Positions 63,030 to 64,000 of a DNA stretch of 64,000 nucleotides are shown in pieces (the first letter of the stretch is position 1; each line of letters starts with the position of its first letter). Source of the stretch: Plazaster borealis. Lineage: Eukaryota > Echinodermata > Asteroidea > Forcipulatida > Labidiasteridae. The stretch spans positions 6,579,001-6,643,000 of the forward strand of contig CM037463.1 in NCBI GenBank assembly GCA_021014325.1. Reading direction: 5' to 3'. Below the pieces are notes generated by a model, which searched no databases, had not been told where the DNA came from, and saw nothing but the letters and a program-made list of their open reading frames with translations. The position numbers were made by a program, and so were the translations under genes.

Positions 63030-63312
63030 TTTTATGCAATCTTCACTGGCTTCCAACACAATTTAGAAATGCATGATCTTAAACCTACCGCTCAATACAT
63101 GGTACCACACTGTCATTATTCATCTCAACCAGTCGAGCTGGTCTTCGTTCAGCAAGTCAACATCTTCTCTCCAAACTGAAATCTTATCGCTCCTGGGGAG
63201 ACAGATCTTTTCATAATTGCTGTCCCTCGTTGTTGGAACAGCCATCCTCACAAAATTCGCTCTATTTCATCGCTCAACTCTTTCAAAACTCCCCTCAAAA
63301 CCCACCTCATTG
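63030..63312 (+). pseudogene. Non-LTR retrotransposon 3' coding remnant (CR1/L2-like)
   Basis: Frames with breaks read SASQHLLSKLKSYRSWGDRS, then LWNSHPHKIRSISSLNSFKT and PLKTHLI, the family phrase (GDRSF...LWN.LP..IR...SFK..LKTHL) at the end of reverse-transcriptase ORFs. Frameshifted and truncated. Confidence 0.7.
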
Positions 63313-63335
63313 CAGTTGCCTACTGCAAAAACTGG

Positions 63336-63547
63336 GGTGTTAAAATTGACACCATTGGTGTTGTCACATATAGATACCCAAGAGAGAATCAAAATTAACA
63401 TCACAGGGTGTTAAAATAACACCAATGTAATTGTTTTGGCAGAAATTGGTGTTATTTTAACACCCTGTGGTGTACTATTTGATTCTCTCTTCGGTATCTA
63501 TATGTTATTATTATATGTGACAACACCCACGGTGTCAATTTTAACAC
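63336..63547. mobile_element. Long-TIR MITE with GGTGTTAAAATTGACACC ends
   Basis: GGTGTTAAAATTGACACC (left) against GGTGTCAATTTTAACAC (right), with arms of about 90 bp including AGAGAGAATCAAA / TTTGATTCTCTCT and GGGTGTTAAAATAACACC / its complement. It directly follows the retrotransposon remnant. Confidence 0.85.
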
Positions 63548-63894
63548 AATATGTTTTGATGGGGGAGGGGTTTTCCTGTTAATTGTTTTTTATTTTTGAG
63601 CCTACTTGTTAGGTGGATCATGTTGCGCTTTACACGTGTTAATTATATCATTATTCTTATAAAAATGTCAGTCATATTTTCTTTGATCAACCCAAAATTA
63701 TTAATTTTTTACCCAGTCAGCTCTCCTTGTGGTTTATTACTTGATATTTTAAATAAAAAGTCGCATCACCTTAAGGTGATCCCTCTGCTGTCGCTTCCCG
63801 GGTCGTAAACGTGGGTTTGATTTCTGGCTACACGGCAGTTACTGGTAAAATGGCGTCTGAGTGGCACAACTAACAAAAGATAATTGACGAAATA

Positions 63895-63990
63895 GGGAGA
63901 ACGCCAACATTAGGGTTAGATCATCACTTGTAGAGTGGCGGCACGTTTATCCGGACGTCGCAGGTTCAGGTCCCGCTCTAGTCAATTCTT
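63895..63990 (+). repeat. tRNA-like SINE head, diverged
   Basis: GGGAGAACGCCAACATTAGG flank and GCAGGTTCAGGTCCCGCTCT correspond to the tRNA-Asn-like copy at 26.06 kb; the A box is degraded. Confidence 0.55.
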
Positions 63991-64000
63991 CTTTTTTCAG

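Overview
This is a eukaryotic, AT-rich and intron-rich window. It carries three recognisable conserved animal genes embedded in many short non-autonomous transposable elements. Spliced exons, multi-exon genes with kilobase introns, tRNA-headed SINEs, hAT and TTAA-type MITEs and foldback elements point to a marine invertebrate deuterostome. An echinoderm, perhaps a sea star, is my best guess; that is inferred from repeat style and gene content and is not proven. Exon boundaries below were placed by hand from GT/AG signals, reading-frame phase and similarity to remembered human family members.

Layout. 1-13.7 kb: mostly repeats. These include a tRNA-Leu-headed SINE, a roughly 4 kb long-inverted-repeat element (about 1.0-5.0 kb), a TTAA MITE, a complete 1,053 bp hAT derivative with its 8 bp target duplication (7194-8246), a 143 bp tandem array (about 9.0-9.6 kb) and a 721 bp foldback element with 17 bp tandem units in its inverted ends (10600-11320). 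13.8-21.0 kb (+): a small CDC42 effector gene (CDC42SE/SPEC family, 4 coding exons, 94 aa), with a decayed non-LTR retrotransposon in its last intron. 21-32 kb: largely non-coding, with scattered MITEs and a tRNA-Asn-like SINE head. 32.2-46.6 kb (-): a 14-coding-exon signal peptide peptidase-like 2 gene (SPPL2, 604 aa), including a last exon encoding an acidic tail with a dileucine motif. 48.7-54.4 kb (+): a Canopy-2-like ER protein gene (CNPY2, 5 coding exons, 191 aa) ending in KTEL. 54.4-64 kb: non-coding and repeat-rich, with an inverted repeat enclosing telomere-like sequence near 61.95 kb and a retrotransposon 3' end near 63.0-63.3 kb.

The genes do not form a pathway. SPPL2 and CNPY2 are transcribed divergently from starts 2.15 kb apart, and both products act in the secretory/endomembrane system. 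CDC42SE acts at the plasma membrane with CDC42.

The striking content is the density of palindromic elements. One is a TTAA-target foldback MITE family whose central palindrome differs in sequence between copies while staying self-complementary. Another is a 70 bp minisatellite in an SPPL2 intron that appears to have been amplified from the tail of a dispersed repeat also present near 4.7 kb.
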